Below, piece after piece: positions 53,788 to 64,000 of a stretch of DNA of 64,000 nucleotides. A program made the position numbers and the translations under genes. Under the pieces are notes generated by a model. The model was not told the DNA's origin. It saw nothing but the letters and a program-made list of their open reading frames with translations, and did no database searches. The DNA comes from Melieria omissa (lineage: Eukaryota; Arthropoda; Insecta; Diptera; Ulidiidae), in assembly GCA_963971225.1 (NCBI GenBank), contig OZ020269.1, positions 39,391,264-39,455,263 of the forward strand. The letters are read 5' to 3'. The number at the start of each line of letters is the position of its first letter. Positions within the stretch are counted from its first letter, which is position 1.

Positions 53788-54353
53788 CAGTTGAACCTCG
53801 ATTATCCGGGTTGCTCGGGACCGGGCTCACCACGGATAATCGAAAATACCGGTTAAAAGAGGTATATGTGTGATATGGAAAAAACAAACACAAGTACATG
53901 TGCTTCACGGATTATAGAGGTAAATCACGGTTAATAGAGGTATAAAATCAACCACTCAGCATCCCAGTTAATATCATAGATTTTCCCGATTAATGGAGGC
54001 CGAGATAATCGAGGTTCAATAATAATTTTAATTGATTGGCACGACAGCCCGCTTACGCGAGACTAAGGCCTAGCTTCCCGCAACTTGTGCGTGTGAATTT
54101 TGTACGCGGGTGGAAGGGACCTACAGTTTTATGCCGGTTCCGAACGGCAGGTTGGGAGCTTTTTCATAGGCAATTTTTACTCTCAGAGGTTTGCCATTTC
54201 CAGCTGAGAGGACAGCCACCGAAAGAGAAAACGAGTTTCCCGTTATTTTTTTGTAGGTGTTACTACATGCAGTATTCGATCTTGCGTCGCTCTGCATGCG
54301 ACTCGTTGGACCGCGCACTAACCAACTGAGCCACGGCGGCTCAGGTTCAACTG
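53788..54353. mobile_element. Pogo/Tigger-type MITE, CAGTTGAACC termini, copy 1, with nested SINE
   Basis: The left end CAGTTGAACCTCGATTATCC follows TA (53786-53787). The right end GGTTCAACTG precedes TA (54354-54355). Copy 2 (56230-56479) has the same interior in reverse orientation. About 235 bp without the SINE; non-coding. Confidence 0.85.
54020..54342 (-). mobile_element. tRNA-derived SINE, copy 3
   Basis: Nearly identical to copy 1 at 22861-23189. The minus-strand head is GAGCCGCCGTGGCTCAGTTG, then GGTTAGTGCGCGGTCC; the body and AT-rich tail are in the same order. AGGTTCAA flanks both sides (54012-54019 and 54343-54350). It is inserted in the right terminus of the pogo-type MITE. Confidence 0.85.
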
Positions 54354-54907
54354 TATCTAATTATTTTTGATTTCAAGTGTTCACGAATTTTGAAGTCAAT
54401 ATGCCCATCAGTTAATTTTTTTCGTAGTTTTCACATATTCTCAAAATTGTAATCAACCATATGAAAATATAAACAAATAATGTTACTTCGAACTCGCCAC
54501 GTACAAATATTTGCAAACATTTTAAATTGGGATCAACCACCAAATTTTTAAATTAATCAAAGCATTGGCCAGCAAAAAGCCATACACCACAAAGATTCGA
54601 TTGCTGGTGACATGACAGCAATCTGTGCAGCAAAACCAATCGGCAAGACAAAAAAGCATACACACAATAAACGACAACACCAAAAACAATAGCGAATCCC
54701 GAATCATCTTCGTTGAAACGACGATAACGATGCTTTGGTTCGTTGTTTACTCTCCGCTTGCGCTTCGACGAACAAGATCGCAAACTGTTGAGCGCGAGCA
54801 AATTTCTCGCAACCTATGCCTCCGATCATCTCTTCCCCCCCATCAAGAAACACGCTTGACAAATTGGTAAAGATGCGTATTCTCTATATTGTATATTCTT
54901 TGGTAAT
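54354..54907. other. Unclassified stretch
   Basis: No gene recognised. GGTAATAC at the right edge (about 54902) matches GTAATAC at the left breakpoint of the Transib copy (about 50862-50868). The whole 50869-54907 block may therefore have entered as one unit with a 7-8-bp duplication. Confidence 0.4.
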
Positions 54908-56229
54908 ACTTAGTCAAAGTTCAGCTTACTGTAAATAAGAATAATGAGAGCAACAATGTTGAGTTTTAGTTGTAAAATTAATGAAAATACATTAAAAAAG
55001 ATGAAAAACAATAAAAAAAATGTAAGAAATAAGCTGAAAGAGTCAAATTTAAAAAAGCTTCATTAGGACTTTATTTGGTCGGCAGCACATTGGATGAGGT
55101 GGGATGCTGTTGTTTATCCTTTAAACATGACGCGGGCTTGCTAGTGGAACTGCTTTCACTATAACGCGTTTCATTTTTTCCTGATCCTTATTTTATTATA
55201 TGATCAAAGCTTCTGACAGGTGGGTGGTAGTTATTGATTCCGTTGCCTCCAGAAACTTCCTTTTTTGTAATTGACGCACAGTCCTGAATTAACTTTTTCG
55301 GTCTTCCTTTTGCCGCCTTCAAATACAAAACACTAGCTGGTACCTTAACAGTTGTTAACTTTTCCCGCGTGTTGGGATTTTTGAACATGTTGGGTTTTTA
55401 AGATTGCGGACACATGAACTCATATGCACATATGATCATAAAAGAATAAACCTGCTGTTTGCTTCATTAGCGCGGTTCAACATAAATATGCAGAAGTGGA
55501 CCGCCAGACACAGTGTTGGTATTTTGTTAAAAGCTTAAACACTACATCAAAAGATACATGATGGCTGATTGCCGGAAATGAAAGCCAGCTCGTTTTTTGT
55601 ACGTGAGAACTGTGTATTCAGCTAAAGTACTCTTTACTTCGAGCTTACAGCAATATACGCGAAAAATAAGTCCACTTAATATGGAGCTACAAGCTTGTAT
55701 CACATCTTAAATGAAGCCAAAATCCATATTTGCAGGCCCTGGAAACGATTATAACCGCGTGTAATTGATTCACAATCAAAATCTTGACGAACTTGTTCGA
55801 ACGCACGCACCCGAAAGCACAAATTTGCTAGAGGTGGCGACAGAAAAATCGCTGTAAAATCTAGACGAGCAAAATCGGCACCCGATCTCTTTAGGGCAGC
55901 ACTCACAAAAGACTATTGAACAATTTTCGCAAAGACTCCACCTGCGCAATGAACTCTGGCAAGTATGGCCTTTTTTTAAAGTCTATCGAAAGTTCAAAAA
56001 GTGTGATAAAAACAGTGCTTCAAAGGAGAGCCTATAAGAAGACAACCAAAACAACAAATCGAACATGACAAAATTAATTTGTAGAGTCCGACCGATACCA
56101 AACTTTTTGACCGATGCCGATTAATCGGCCGAAAGGGCGAATATCGGCCGATGCCGATTACAAACAACAAAAAATAACACGAATGAATTCAATCAAAAAG
56201 TCTATTTTATAAAATAACAAGAGGAACTA

Positions 56230-56479
56230 CAGTTGAACCTCGATTATCCGGGCCTCCATTAACCGGGAACATCTATTAACCGGGATGCTGAGTGGTTGAT
56301 TTTATACCTCTATTATCCGTGATTGCTTTTTTTACTATTAAGGGTGATTATCCGTGAAGCACATGTACTTGTGCTTGTTTTTTCCATATTACACATAACA
56401 TATACCTCTTTTAACCGGTATTTTCGATTATCCGTGATGAGCCCGATCCCGAGCAATCCGGATAATCGAGGTTCAACTG
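56230..56479. mobile_element. Pogo/Tigger-type MITE, CAGTTGAACC termini, copy 2
   Basis: Both ends carry CAGTTGAACCTCGATTATCC inverted, with TA outside (56228-56229 and 56480-56481). 250 bp, non-coding, reverse orientation relative to copy 1. Confidence 0.9.
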
Positions 56480-56581
56480 TATTACATATTGTTTGTAATA
56501 TTTATCAGAAAATAACAAAACAACGAAAAAATAAATAATTAAAAATTAAATAAAATAAAAAGAGAATTCAGAATTCTAATA

Positions 56582-56758
56582 CAGTGCTTTTCGTTTATAA
56601 CGAACCCGTTTAAAACGAATTTCCGCCTAAAACGAACCCATTTCAAAGGTACGCGCTTTATGTTTTCGCTTATTACGGACCCCTTTTAAAGCGAACTTTC
56701 AGTTAAAACGAACCATTTTGCCCAGTACCTCGAAGTTCGCTTTAAGTGAAAAGTACTG
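56582..56758. mobile_element. 177-bp pogo-type MITE, CAGTGCTTTTCG termini
   Basis: Left CAGTGCTTTTCGTTTATAAC and right (inverted) CAGTACTTTTCACTTAAAGC, both followed by GAA. TA lies outside both (56580-56581 and 56759-56760). AACGAACC-type boxes repeat inside. Non-coding. Confidence 0.85.
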
Positions 56759-57354
56759 TACATTAACAGGTATTAGAAAAAAATAATATATCACATTTTT
56801 CCACTGAGAGAAACAAAACTAGTGACCTAAATATTGCATACAAATTCAGTTTTTTATTCAACTTGAAATTTCTATACTTCTATATTAAAGTTTGTACTCT
56901 CAAATTGCGACCCGTTGTACAGATGCAGTGGGAAGATGTCAGAAAACAAATTTGGAATAATAAAATTAAAAAAGAAGGATAAGATTGAAAAATTAAATGC
57001 GCCTTCTTCTGACATCCACATTAAGAAACGAAATGCATAGACATTTCAAGAAAATCTGTGTTTTTAAGAATACCTAGTTTAAAAACCAACATTTATAGGA
57101 AACATTTATATTAAACAGTATCTTAAAATACATTACTGAAAAGGGGTATAAGAACCCGTTGGAACAAAAAATGAAAGCAGAAAAATAGGCCGATGCATCA
57201 TGGACCAAAAACGGCCGATGTGGCATCGGCCAAAAAATGCCGATACCGGACTCTATTGATTTTTGCAACCTGCGTCGGCAGAAACAGCTACTGTGAGGCT
57301 TTTGAAAAAATTCAAATTGCCTGACATATGTTTTTGACAGAAAAAATAAAAAAG

Positions 57355-57560
57355 TCACATAATAACTGTTATTTTTGACCGATAAAGTAAAAGACAAAAG
57401 GAGCAGTTATTTTTGCTTGAAATTAAATAAAAGTCAAAAGCAACAGTTATATTTGCCTGAAATGAAATAAAAGTCAAAATAGTTATTTTTGTCTGAAATG
57501 ATAAAAAGTGCAAGATAACTTTTATTTTTGTCGGGAAAGATAAAAATTATAAGATTACAG
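57355..57560. repeat. Degenerate tandem repeat, about 50-bp unit
   Basis: Four or five diverged units share AGTTATTTTTG, CTGAAAT and ATAAAAGTCAAAA (about 57385, 57440, 57480, 57525). No coding meaning. Confidence 0.65.
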
Positions 57561-57755
57561 TAAAAATCTTCCTTTTTTGATAAAAACCATAACGAGTACG
57601 GTCCCTGAAATTTATACAAAAATTTGCGCTCATGAAAATATACAGATGTGAATATAAAATTAAAGAGGAAAGAGGATATCTTCGCCGTTTGAATAATGCT
57701 TTCATTATTGACTTTCAAGGCAAAAACGTATCGCTTTAAAAAAAATATATGTTAA

Positions 57756-57873
57756 GGACTTAATTTGCTGTCTTAATTTATGTTTGTGGATGGGAACTTT
57801 ATTTATTTTATACGTTAAACCAATAAATCTAGAAGAATACGATTCAAACCACTGCTGCTATAGACTTAAGTCC
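57756..57873. mobile_element. 118-bp TTAA-flanked mini-MITE
   Basis: The ends GGACTTAA and TTAAGTCC are inverted, with TTAA outside both (57752-57755 and 57874-57877). Too small to code. The short inverted repeat makes chance possible, but the exact TTAA borders support an insertion. Confidence 0.55.
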
Positions 57874-58184
57874 TTAATATACCTCTATTTTTTACCTTTT
57901 GTCTACTTGTTTTATTGGCGGCCATGTTGTTTGGGATGATTGTCAAAATCGTTATTTTGATTGGTTGCCAAGTTATTGCTTTTTTTAGTTGAGCTCCAAA
58001 AGATTGATTGAGCTGATTTACCAGGTATGCGCCGGTAACGACATCTAGCGGTAAATAGCCGAATATTTATAAACTTCGGAACCGTACCAAATGTCATGTT
58101 TACTTCTTCTGTCATGTGTCAACAATATTCAGTTCACAATTTGTCAAGTTTCATCCAACAACGCATTGTTTGCCGCTACGGAAA

Positions 58185-58681
58185 ATGTCGGATTACGTGC
58201 CTACAAATTACGATTTGTGGACACAGTTAATATTGTGTTACCATTTGAAGAAAAAAACCTTCTAAAACCTGGTGAAACGGTTAACGGTGAACGTTACCAA
58301 CAACAATTGGCCGATTTGAACCGTGCCATACGCCAAAAACGCCCAGAATATGAAGCCAGGCAACACAAAGTGATTTTCCTCGATGACAACGCACCACCAC
58401 ACCGTACTAGAGCCACCAAAGAATTGGTTGCATCGTACAACTGGGAAGCTCTTGCTCATGCGGCTTACTCACCAGACTTGGCGCCTTCGGATTATCACAT
58501 GTTCGTATCGATGGGCCACGCATTAATGGAACAGCGCTTCAATTCTCACGCAGAAGCCAAACAATGGATCGATGATTGGTTTCAGGCAAAAGACGAAACA
58601 TTTTTTTGGCGAGGCATCCATAAATTGCCTGAGAGATGGGAAAAATGTGTAGCTAGCGATGGCCATTACTTCGAAGAATAA
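58185..58681 (+). pseudogene. Mariner transposase remnant, N-terminal deletion junction
   Basis: ATG 58185 starts MSDYVPTNYDLWTQLI in one phase; a junction near 58255 then leads to LLKPGETVNGERYQQQLADL. The C-terminal catalytic half is open to 58681, with HKVIFLDDNAPPHRTRA (second Asp), AYSPDLAPSDYHMFVSM (third Asp, D,D34D spacing) and HKLPERWEKCVASDGHYFEE. The helix-turn-helix region and the first catalytic Asp are deleted. Terminal inverted repeats were not located; the element probably spans roughly 58000-58850. Confidence 0.8.
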
Positions 58682-60284
58682 AATGGTAAACAATCAACAT
58701 CACGAAGCACACTAGCGAAATACATGTTGTTTTTGTTGTTGTATGGTTGCGATGAATGTGAATGTGCCTTGAAAACCATTGCTTTACTTTTTGTGCAATA
58801 ATGGCTGGAGCTGATACAAAATGAGTGCTACCAACTCACGTCTACGGGAAGGTATTGTATAGTATTGTATTTTCTCATTGCTTTCCGTTTTTGCTGCTTC
58901 TCTAAAAAAAAATCAAGTCCCAAAAGCTGTTTGAAAATAAGCTTTCAAACTAAATTAAATTACCAGTTTAACTAAATTACGCACTTGGGCTCAACATTAA
59001 AAATGTAGTCATGCATGGTTGTAATAAGTACACAGTTTAGAATAGATAAGTTCGGGTAATAAGATGTGTAATGTGTGTTTGTTTCACGGCAAATCCTGAC
59101 ACACTTTGCCTTAAAATACACTTTTTTTGGTCTCAAGCTGCTCACTGACACATTATTAAGTATATCTAAGATTATTAACTCTTTAAGATAAACTACTGAT
59201 GAGTTTTTTAATTACAAATCAAAATATCGAAATATTGGTGTTTGATAAAAGTGGCGGGTAATGTGATATACCATCGGCGGGCAATATGACGGCGTGATAT
59301 ATCCGAAAAAACGTTATTTAACAGACGTATTCGTTTCAAACTTGGTGAAAATACTCCAAAACAAAAATGATTAGAGACGTGCTTCTAATTTTTTTTTCGG
59401 AAAATCACAATCTGACGGGGTAAACCAAGGGTTAGAAATTTGTATCGAAAAACATTATTTCATGGATTTTTTTTTGTCTGAAACGTAACCATAAAAGCTT
59501 TTTGAGATTATTCCACTTAAAATATTATACAATTAAGCATATATTCATTTTTGTATACAAATAGTACTGCTGTAATAAGTTCGGGTACTGTGATTACAGT
59601 ACACATCACATTTTGTGTTTAAGGGAGGGCTTTGAGCCCCAGAAACGCCGCCTGTGAGCGCCACTGGTTTAAGCAATCAACCATTACAAAATTTGTTCAA
59701 CAAACGTAGTACTAAAATTAAAAACTTGTACAATGTGTGTACTTTACCTATACATGTAATAAATATTAATAAAATATTCAAAAATCATAAATTCGTACAA
59801 AATATTAAATAAATAAACGAGAAACACTTGGATACAATTTCAATTAATTTTTTGTGCCCCCCACCCCATAAGCGGACATCTCCGGTAACCGGACAAAACC
59901 ACTGCGACGGTGAGTGTCCAGTTATGAGGAATTTAACTGTACACCGAAAAAATAAAATAAAATAAAACTACTTAATAAACCAGTTGCTAATTACTTTGAA
60001 TTGTATATTCATTACAAAAATTTAAGTTTATAAAAATATAAATGAATAAAAATTGGTTTTAAAATTTGAATGCTATAGCATTCACATCATTTTGCATCAC
60101 TATGAAAATGACTGCTATAACATCCACGTCCGCGAACGTGTTAAAAACGTTAATTTTGAAAAAAGTCAACGCAGTTATGAAATAAGCCACTATATCACGT
60201 TACCCGACCATACTTACGAATTTACTCTATCATAATTTAAAATAATGTTCCAACATCTAATCCTCCCCCTCCCCCCCTAGCTAC
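58682..60284. other. Unclassified AT-rich stretch with repeat fragments
   Basis: No gene seen. The minus strand of 59880-59942 reads CAGTTAAATTCCTCATAACT after TA, then GTCCGGTTACCGGAGATGTC: a single Tigger-type terminus. 59405-59465 matches the repeat at 3095-3160. GTAATGTGATATACC-like text recurs near 59260 and 59590. Confidence 0.4.
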
Positions 60285-60292
60285 GGTTATAC

Positions 60293-60446
60293 CAGTGGCG
60301 GATTCAGGGGGGTGTTTTGGGGCTTAAAACCCCCCCGAAATATTTGGATCGCCTATAAAACTACATACAAATTAAAAGGCATTTCACAAATATTAAAGAA
60401 TTACTTTTTGAAACCCCCCCGAAATATTTTCCTGAATCCGCGCCTG
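60293..60446. mobile_element. 154-bp hAT MITE, CAGTGGCGGATTCAGG termini
   Basis: Left CAGTGGCGGATTCAGG and right (inverted) CAGGCGCGGATTCAGG. GGTTATAC flanks both sides (60285-60292 and 60447-60454), a perfect 8-bp duplication. CCCCCCCGAAATATTT occurs near both ends. Non-coding. Confidence 0.9.
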
Positions 60447-60874
60447 GGTTATACTACTTACTCCTACTTGCGAAATGCAGCCATGTTCTTTGGAAGAATT
60501 CTCGCTGTTCCGCAAATTGGCGTACGTAAACAAGCAAATCTGGAGAAGGCTCTCCATAGTCAGTCTGCCTTATTTATTGTATCATTATGGTTTTCAGGAT
60601 GTACAAACATTGTGTTTTTGTACCTATTTTTCAAAGTACATTTCAAAATGTACTTTGGATAAATACATATAAGTCCAGATGACACCACACAATATACCTT
60701 AGGGTACCTACCGAGAATAGTGGTATCAAAACGGCGCTAATTGGATGCTGGAGCATCGCCACTTGAACCAACCAACCAACATTTCAAAAAGAATATAATC
60801 CACTTTTTATTTTTTATGAACTTTAAACTAACGTGATTATTACGTTTCTGTGTTAAGTAGGGAGCGTATTAAGC

Positions 60875-61410
60875 CCCGAACACATACGACGGCAGCGACC
60901 CGACTACATTTCTCATTATATAGGATCACAACGTTCCTATGCATGCGATTATTTTAACGATTTCACGGCTACACGACCACCGACCGCAGTTGTCGCTGCC
61001 GCCAACTTTACAACTGTTTATATTTTGTATTCGACAAAAACCTAATCAATTGGCATCACTGCAAAGCATGTTTACTTTTGTTGGCGCTCTTCTTACTTTG
61101 TTGAGGTGCTTTAAACAACAATTAAAAATGTGCTCAAGAATATGTACTAGTTTTATGAATTAATACACGTTGTCATTGAGTCCAAATTGATTTTAGAACG
61201 AAAAAATGGATATGGACGGATTCTGAACAGGAGAAGGGCACAAGGACGCTCCAGTTCGTAATTAGGCGTACAAAAAATATTATTGCTTTTGCTGTCGTTC
61301 TCTCTTCTCGTCAAAATCAAGTTGTTGACTACACGGCGACGGTTGAATCCGACGCGATTTTGTAGTCATGTGTCCCTGTCGCTACCGTCTTCAATATGTT
61401 CGGACCATTA
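60875..61410. repeat. Possible element with CCCCGAACACAT-type inverted ends
   Basis: Left GCCCCGAACACATACGACGG followed by CAGCGAC. Right, inverted, GGTCCGAACATATTGAAGAC followed by GGTAGCGACAGGGACA. The similarity is clear but imperfect, and no duplication was found. A related end occurs at about 40485-40520. Confidence 0.45.
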
Positions 61411-64000
61411 GATGTCACGAAAAACTTTGCAATCGATGTTCAACTTTCGTTTGGCCATAGGCTTTCTATTATGCAAAGCCTTGGAACGTTTGGTGGGTGC
61501 TCCTCTTTTGCAAAAACAATGCGTAGTATGCTGCAACTAAATCGGCCCGAAGTATTGGTAAGCCAATGCTTTTTGTAAAAATATATACCATTTTGTTACA
61601 TAATAACAGAATTTTCCGAATGTGATACTCCAGAACGCGATCACCAATTTATTTTCAGTTTTTACACTGTTAATTGTCGTTAGTTGCAAAAACATTTTTA
61701 TATAATTTTCAGTCCATTCAATTTTGAATATCTCAATTGTTTTGGTGTTTGTATCTTTAATTCAAGAAGCTTTATATTGGGAAGTTAGTTATTTATAAAA
61801 GAGATTTATTAATTATGCAGCTTTTACTCTATTCAGGTCATTCATTTTCGTTTATACTTGTCATAATTAAATATTATACAATTATTTTTAACATCGACTC
61901 GACCACGACAATATATAAAGTGATTATTATAATTTAGTTTGCCATGTGGTGTGGTCATAGTGAAATTCATTAATGAATTTGGATGGTAATGAAGCAGGAT
62001 GGTTCGAAGGCATATTGAGGTGACGCTATGGTCACGCTAGGTACATTCACTTAAACGTCCAATAAACGATTGCTCCATACGTTCTCTGAGTATGTGACTT
62101 ACATAACCGGCGATCCCGCGAAAAACCGTAAACCGTATGAATCACAAAGGTTTTGCATTTCCCTCCATAGGGCACTTAACACAATATTTAGGCATGTGCA
62201 ATTAATTAAATGTATTTAATTGCATTTGTTATCGTAATTCGGTGCTTGGAAAGTCGGAGATGTGTACCATAACAGGAGGTGCATCCCCCTCACTTGTAGA
62301 ATTGTGCTTATGGATCCTTTCCGCGTACACTCATACTTGAAGCCACAGACATTATCACATATTAGCCGTTTGAGCGCAAACATTCACTTCACCAAGTTGT
62401 TTTCAACTGTAGCCTCAGTTACATATCTTGTATAATTTTACCTTGAGATGCAGGACACGGTGCAGCCAGAGGCTCATTTTTGCTCATTCTGATTTGATTT
62501 GAATTTTTACTGATGAATGAACTAAGTGGTTATTCGGTATTAAAATTCACATGTGTAGGTGTGCACTTGCTTGAGGCGTTTAAATTGCGCTCGATTAAGA
62601 CAAATGCCCAAATTTTATTTAGTTCACTGTCTACGTTTAAAGTCTCGCGTCTATCGTTACACAATTTCTTTTGATTTGCGATACTCAATAAAAGATTACG
62701 GCAGATTGCTTATGCGCAGTAATGCGATTGGAACCGAGAATCCGCGATGTTAACGTTTCGGTATACGATTTCAGATTTATCATAAAAGCATGACAGCAGC
62801 AAACAGATATGTGTCCACTGCAACCCCAAAGTCAGTAACCCGCAATCACCAGTAACACAAAAGGCATCGCATGAACTTACGTGCGCACAAATATACACAC
62901 ACACACTGCCATCCACCACTTCCGCCGACACTGTCAGCAACGGCCACGACCGATCAACCCCACGCCGTCACAGTTTATACTGCGAGCTCTCAATGCTGCT
63001 TTCCCCAGCAGCAGCACCACCCACTGCACAGGCTTTGCCAGCAACTATGCCACCGTTCTTGCTTTGATTCGTTCTTCTTGACAGAGAGTTTTGTTTTTTT
63101 GGTGTTTGGTATGTATAAGCCAGGCCACAATCTCCAATAAACACCCAACATTCTTCGACGGCTGCAGTCGCCGCTGCCCTACCTCGACCAGTGCAAGCGT
63201 TTTTTCGCGCTCTTCTAGCTCATTCCGCACTCTGGCTTGTGTACCATCGCCCGTATAATCATGTGTTTTGATATTTTGTTTTTGTACTGTAATATCGTGC
63301 GCTGATGTCATTGTAATAGTTTTTAATTTTTCTCTTACACAAACAGAAAAGCCCGGCAGTGGCGGATGTTTGTTGCACGAAATTTGCCAAGTGTCAAAAA
63401 GGTTGTGTTCGTTTAGGAGCTCCTGCTGTGTAAAAGACATTAACTCGTTCTCTCTACGCGTGGCCCAAATATTGAGTTGGTAAACGAATTCTACCTCTAT
63501 AATATTTCTGACTGCCTGCACTCAACCCTTTACAGTTATCTTACCCGAACGCAATTGCCTCAATTTTAGTAACGTTAACGTAACCTTTCTGACCAATTTG
63601 TCGCCAAACAAAATAAAGATATTCGATATCTCCGATTCGATATTTACAGTCCGGCGAAGGTACGCTCGTATATATAATTACTGGCGGTGTTGTAGGCGGT
63701 TCAAACCTCCAAAATATCTGCCACTGTGGGTGGCGAATGTGATTTCAAATAGTATTGGGCTCAAAAGTTGTGCAGGAACACCCTAAATGAAATTATGTCC
63801 GTGTGAATGTGTACAATACACACACTCTCCGAGAATTCGGAATCCTGGTACTATTTATCATGTTCGCTTAATTTACTTCAAAAAATATCCAAATTTTTTT
63901 ATATTATTCAGGGAATATGGAACAATGGTAATTCATCCTATATTAAAAGATATAACCAGACAAATACTGAATCTTATTTCACAATATTCAATTTTATAGT
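61411..64000. other. Unclassified sequence, possibly unique host DNA
   Basis: No transposon terminus was recognised. Between about 62700 and 63600 base composition is more balanced, and frames of 60-158 codons exist on both strands (for example 63045-63521 minus and 62871-63140 plus). None shows a domain, signal peptide or codon pattern I recognise. An exon or promoter of a host gene lying outside the window is possible but unsupported. Confidence 0.35.

Larger units (their letters stand above)
56082..57255. mobile_element. hAT-like element, TAGAGTCCG termini, inside the old Transib
   Basis: Left TAGAGTCCGACCGATACC and right (minus strand) TAGAGTCCGGTATCGGC are inverted. Subterminal GGCCGATG and TGCCGAT boxes repeat at both ends. 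TTAATTTG (56074-56081) and TTGATTTT (57256-57263) are a 6-of-8 match, consistent with an old 8-bp duplication. It contains two pogo-type MITEs. Confidence 0.7.
50718..57295 (-). mobile_element. Old Transib copy, deleted and shredded by later insertions
   Basis: Transib text is present at 50718-50868 (GTGGCTCAATTTGGCATTTT, ACAGGGTGCTACGTAATAC), at about 54908-56081 (TAGTCAAAGTTCAGCTTACT and onward, with an internal deletion of most of the transposase) and at 57256-57295 (GCAACCTGCGTCGGCAGAAA, ending CTACTGTG). Each matches copy 1 at 42501-46229 in order. The termini are mutated and no 5-bp duplication remains. Insertions at 50869-54907 and 56082-57255 split it. Confidence 0.75.

Noticed and set aside
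57750..57880. Part of the neighbouring mariner termini
   Set aside because: The inverted GGACTTAA ends are bordered by TTAA rather than TA, and are too far from the transposase remnant to be its ends.
63045..63521. 158-codon minus-strand frame as a host gene
   Set aside because: No recognisable domain, no splice or promoter context and overlapping frames on the other strand; left as unclassified.
1..64000. CRISPR array, bacterial operon or prophage
   Set aside because: Repeat structures are transposon termini or tandem satellites; there are no spacers, ribosome binding sites or prokaryotic gene density.

Overview
This 64 kb window looks like transposon-rich heterochromatin or intergenic DNA from a higher fly. 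The evidence is a P-type element with a THAP transposase, several mariner lineages, Ty3/gypsy elements with TATAAAAG LTR promoters, LOA/I-like and jockey-like LINEs, a Transib element, and very AT-rich unique sequence. A tephritid fruit fly is my best guess, but that is inference; no species-diagnostic host gene is present. I could not recognise any host protein-coding gene, rRNA or functional tRNA. Nearly every long reading frame belongs to a mobile element, and most are broken.

Layout. 0.5-1.1 kb: a Myb/SANT-like fragment. 1.56-3.06 kb: a TTAA-flanked MITE with a second MITE nested in it. 3.5-4.9 kb: about 275-bp tandem repeats rich in GGGCGGTGCCACGCCC-like boxes. 4.94-10.5 kb: a gypsy-like gag-pol with no visible LTRs but bounded by about 200-bp inverted repeats. 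10.8-12.3 kb: a TTAA MITE, then two head-to-head solo LTRs. 13.8-20.66 kb: a LOA/I-like LINE with an 11-bp target duplication, split by a CACTG-ended MITE. 20.93-25.3 kb: a P-type element with one terminal repeat triplicated and a SINE inside its transposase. 27.6-31.2 kb: an LTR fragment, a hAT-like MITE, two internally deleted mariners and a second GC-box array. 31.95-34.69 kb: a composite containing a large foldback palindrome, itself interrupted by a TTAA MITE. 34.72-40.37 kb: a gypsy element with near-identical LTRs and ATAT target duplications but a ruined pol. 41.15-46.23 kb: one SINE cut at its tail by a CACTG MITE and at its head by a nearly intact Transib. 47.3-49.28 kb: a 5'-truncated jockey-like LINE with an unbroken reverse transcriptase frame. 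49.7-57.3 kb: an old Transib copy and SINE, shredded by TTAA, hAT, mariner, pogo-like and SINE insertions. 58-60.5 kb: a deleted mariner and a small hAT MITE. 60.5-64 kb: mostly unclassified sequence.

The parts do not form a pathway. They form a stratigraphy of insertions whose order can be read from target duplications (TTAA, TA, TAA, ATAT, CGGCG, and 8-bp hAT sites). The most complete enzymes by frame are the Transib transposase (one in-frame stop near the end), the gypsy-1 RNase H-integrase frame and the jockey-like RT. The most unusual structures are the gypsy gag-pol between inverted repeats, the P-like element with a triplicated terminus, the head-to-head solo LTRs, and the SINE split by two DNA transposons. 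All alignments were made by eye.
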